Positions 63,091-64,000 of a stretch of 64,000 bases of DNA are shown in pieces (the first letter of the stretch is position 1; the number at the start of each line of letters is the position of its first letter). The stretch comes from CAZOKN01 sp964580525 (lineage in GTDB: Bacteria; Pseudomonadota; Alphaproteobacteria; Rickettsiales; UBA6187), in assembly GCA_964580525.1 (NCBI GenBank), contig CAZOKN010000001.1:1-64000 (forward strand), given 5' to 3'. The notes below the pieces were generated by a model. The model was not told where the DNA came from, searched no databases, and was given only the letters and a program-made list of their open reading frames with translations. A program made the position numbers and the translations under genes.

Positions 63091-64000
63091 ATGTTTAGTA
63101 AATTTTGGCAAATATCTATAGTTATCATGGCAGCGCTGTTTATCAGCGCCTGTGATCAGGTTTGCTCACAAGATTGCGAAGATGATGGAACGCACTGTCA
63201 GAAAGAATGTCCTGTCGGTCATTGTGTTGATGCCGACGATTGGGGGTATCCTAAAATATGGGTGCCAGCAGGAACTAGTGATCCAGCTTTAGTTTTGCAA
63301 AACCCTGAGCCATCTGTAAGTACTGGAAACTCTGCGATTGATAGCATTATAAGTCAGGTTGAGGGAATGTCTAAGACAATAAGCTTAGGAGATTATCCGA
63401 ATCAGACTGTTGTTCCTATAGATAGCCAACAGATTCTTCTTGATGCGCATAAAATACCTTTGGTTATATCGGTTGGACGTCGTGATGAGTGGACTTCATG
63501 GTTTGGTGGTGACATGAATCCTCAGGATGATAACGGAACGGCAGATACAAGCGGTTGGGATGGTGGTAGAGTAGTGCCGGATCTTGAATGTCATTATTCT
63601 ATAAAAGGTCTGGAAGATCATCCAGATTCAAATAATTTCCCTAGTAGTCAATCTGGGAGTTTTGCTGACGATTTAAGTCCGCAGGTTGTTAACAAAGATA
63701 AGAACTGTTCAGAGCTTGTTCCAAATGACGAAACTCTATATGCAAATTGCTTTACGCCTTGTTATTTAAGATATGGTATGGGTCTTTATGTCGGTTTTGC
63801 ACCGGGAGACACTCCAACCAGCAAGGCTAGCGATGTTGTTTTTACATATCACATACCTGATGCCACAAGCCCTGGTGTTTCTTCTGACGATGCATCGGCG
63901 GGGGTTGATTCTACCTCAATTCTTACTGAAAATGCTTCGGATCCTGCCCTTGCGATATCAAAATTGTCTAATGCGAATTTAGAAAGACGCGGAATGGACG
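63091..64000 (+). CDS. virB6: VirB6-like T4SS lipoprotein, paralogue 5 (5' end only, runs off the window)
   Basis: An open frame of 303 codons runs from ATG 63091 to the window edge without a stop. GGGG lies 6 bases upstream. It begins MFSKFWQISIVIMAALFISAC, a lipoprotein leader with lipobox ISAC. CPVGHCVDADDWGYPKIWVP carries the same ADDWG motif as paralogues 3 and 4. Ten or more cysteines lie in the first 230 residues. The TM core expected of VirB6 must lie beyond the window, so membership rests on the motif and position. Confidence 0.75.
   Translation, partial: MFSKFWQISIVIMAALFISACDQVCSQDCEDDGTHCQKECPVGHCVDADDWGYPKIWVPAGTSDPALVLQNPEPSVSTGNSAIDSIISQVEGMSKTISLGDYPNQTVVPIDSQQILLDAHKIPLVISVGRRDEWTSWFGGDMNPQDDNGTADTSGWDGGRVVPDLECHYSIKGLEDHPDSNNFPSSQSGSFADDLSPQVVNKDKNCSELVPNDETLYANCFTPCYLRYGMGLYVGFAPGDTPTSKASDVVFTYHIPDATSPGVSSDDASAGVDSTSILTENASDPALAISKLSNANLERRGMD

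Noticed and set aside
1..64000. tRNA, rRNA, CRISPR, insertion sequences or prophage
   Set aside because: Spacers are short and I saw no cloverleaf, repeat-spacer array, transposase or phage structural gene.

Overview
The window is AT-rich (roughly two thirds A+T by eye), tightly packed chromosomal DNA of an alphaproteobacterium, most likely Rickettsiales or a close relative. The main evidence is a type IV secretion block in the rickettsial order: virB3, virB4, then five very large virB6-like genes in tandem. Alphaproteobacterial arrangements also occur: a DivL-type kinase followed by tsaE and an AmgK-like kinase, erpA divergent from dgt, cvpA-purF, and an mfd/sdhE neighbourhood. Cell-cycle (divL), purine (purF) and methionine-cycle (metC, ahcY) genes are present, so the genome is less reduced than Rickettsia. 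I found no tRNA, rRNA, CRISPR array or insertion sequence. Two 10-base N runs (8890-8899 and 30106-30115) are assembly gaps, and each interrupts a real gene.

Layout: 1-3.8 kb holds the tail of a metal ABC permease, a Cys-rich secreted protein, metC and ahcY diverging, and a membrane-hairpin protein. 4.0-8.4 kb is a divL-tsaE-amgK-thioredoxin-like operon. 8.4-10.8 kb has erpA, dgt and three tandem small lipoproteins. 10.9-12.0 kb is a putative CE-clan cysteine protease. 12.2-19.7 kb is a seven-gene operon: gyrB, ArsC-like, radA, cvpA, purF, an SDR and a zinc-finger protein. 19.9-23.5 kb has a lipoprotein, yraN and an 861-residue protein with a pyruvate-carboxylase-type carboxyltransferase fold. 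23.7-35.2 kb has ftsK, mlaC, rdgB, an AsmA-like gene, mfd, an unknown protein and sdhE. 35.5-40.8 kb is rhodanese, dnaA, a periplasmic PDC/Cache-like protein, dnaN and recF. 40.8-45.9 kb is a minus-strand run: rph, uvrD, lolA, yajQ and a coiled-coil protein. grpE follows, and 46.9 kb to the window end is the T4SS block.

How the genes fit together: most are housekeeping genes for replication, repair, cell cycle and envelope. The accessory interest is the T4SS and isolated, unfamiliar proteins that could be its substrates: the CE-clan protease, the carboxyltransferase-like protein, a disordered protein at 33.8 kb, a membrane-hairpin protein at 3.2 kb and a coiled-coil protein at 40.8 kb. The VirB6 paralogues carry large extracytoplasmic extensions. 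Two have PA-IL/LecA-like sequence patterns, one has Cys-pair repeats, and two have lipoprotein signals, which suggests an elaborated surface-exposed secretion apparatus.
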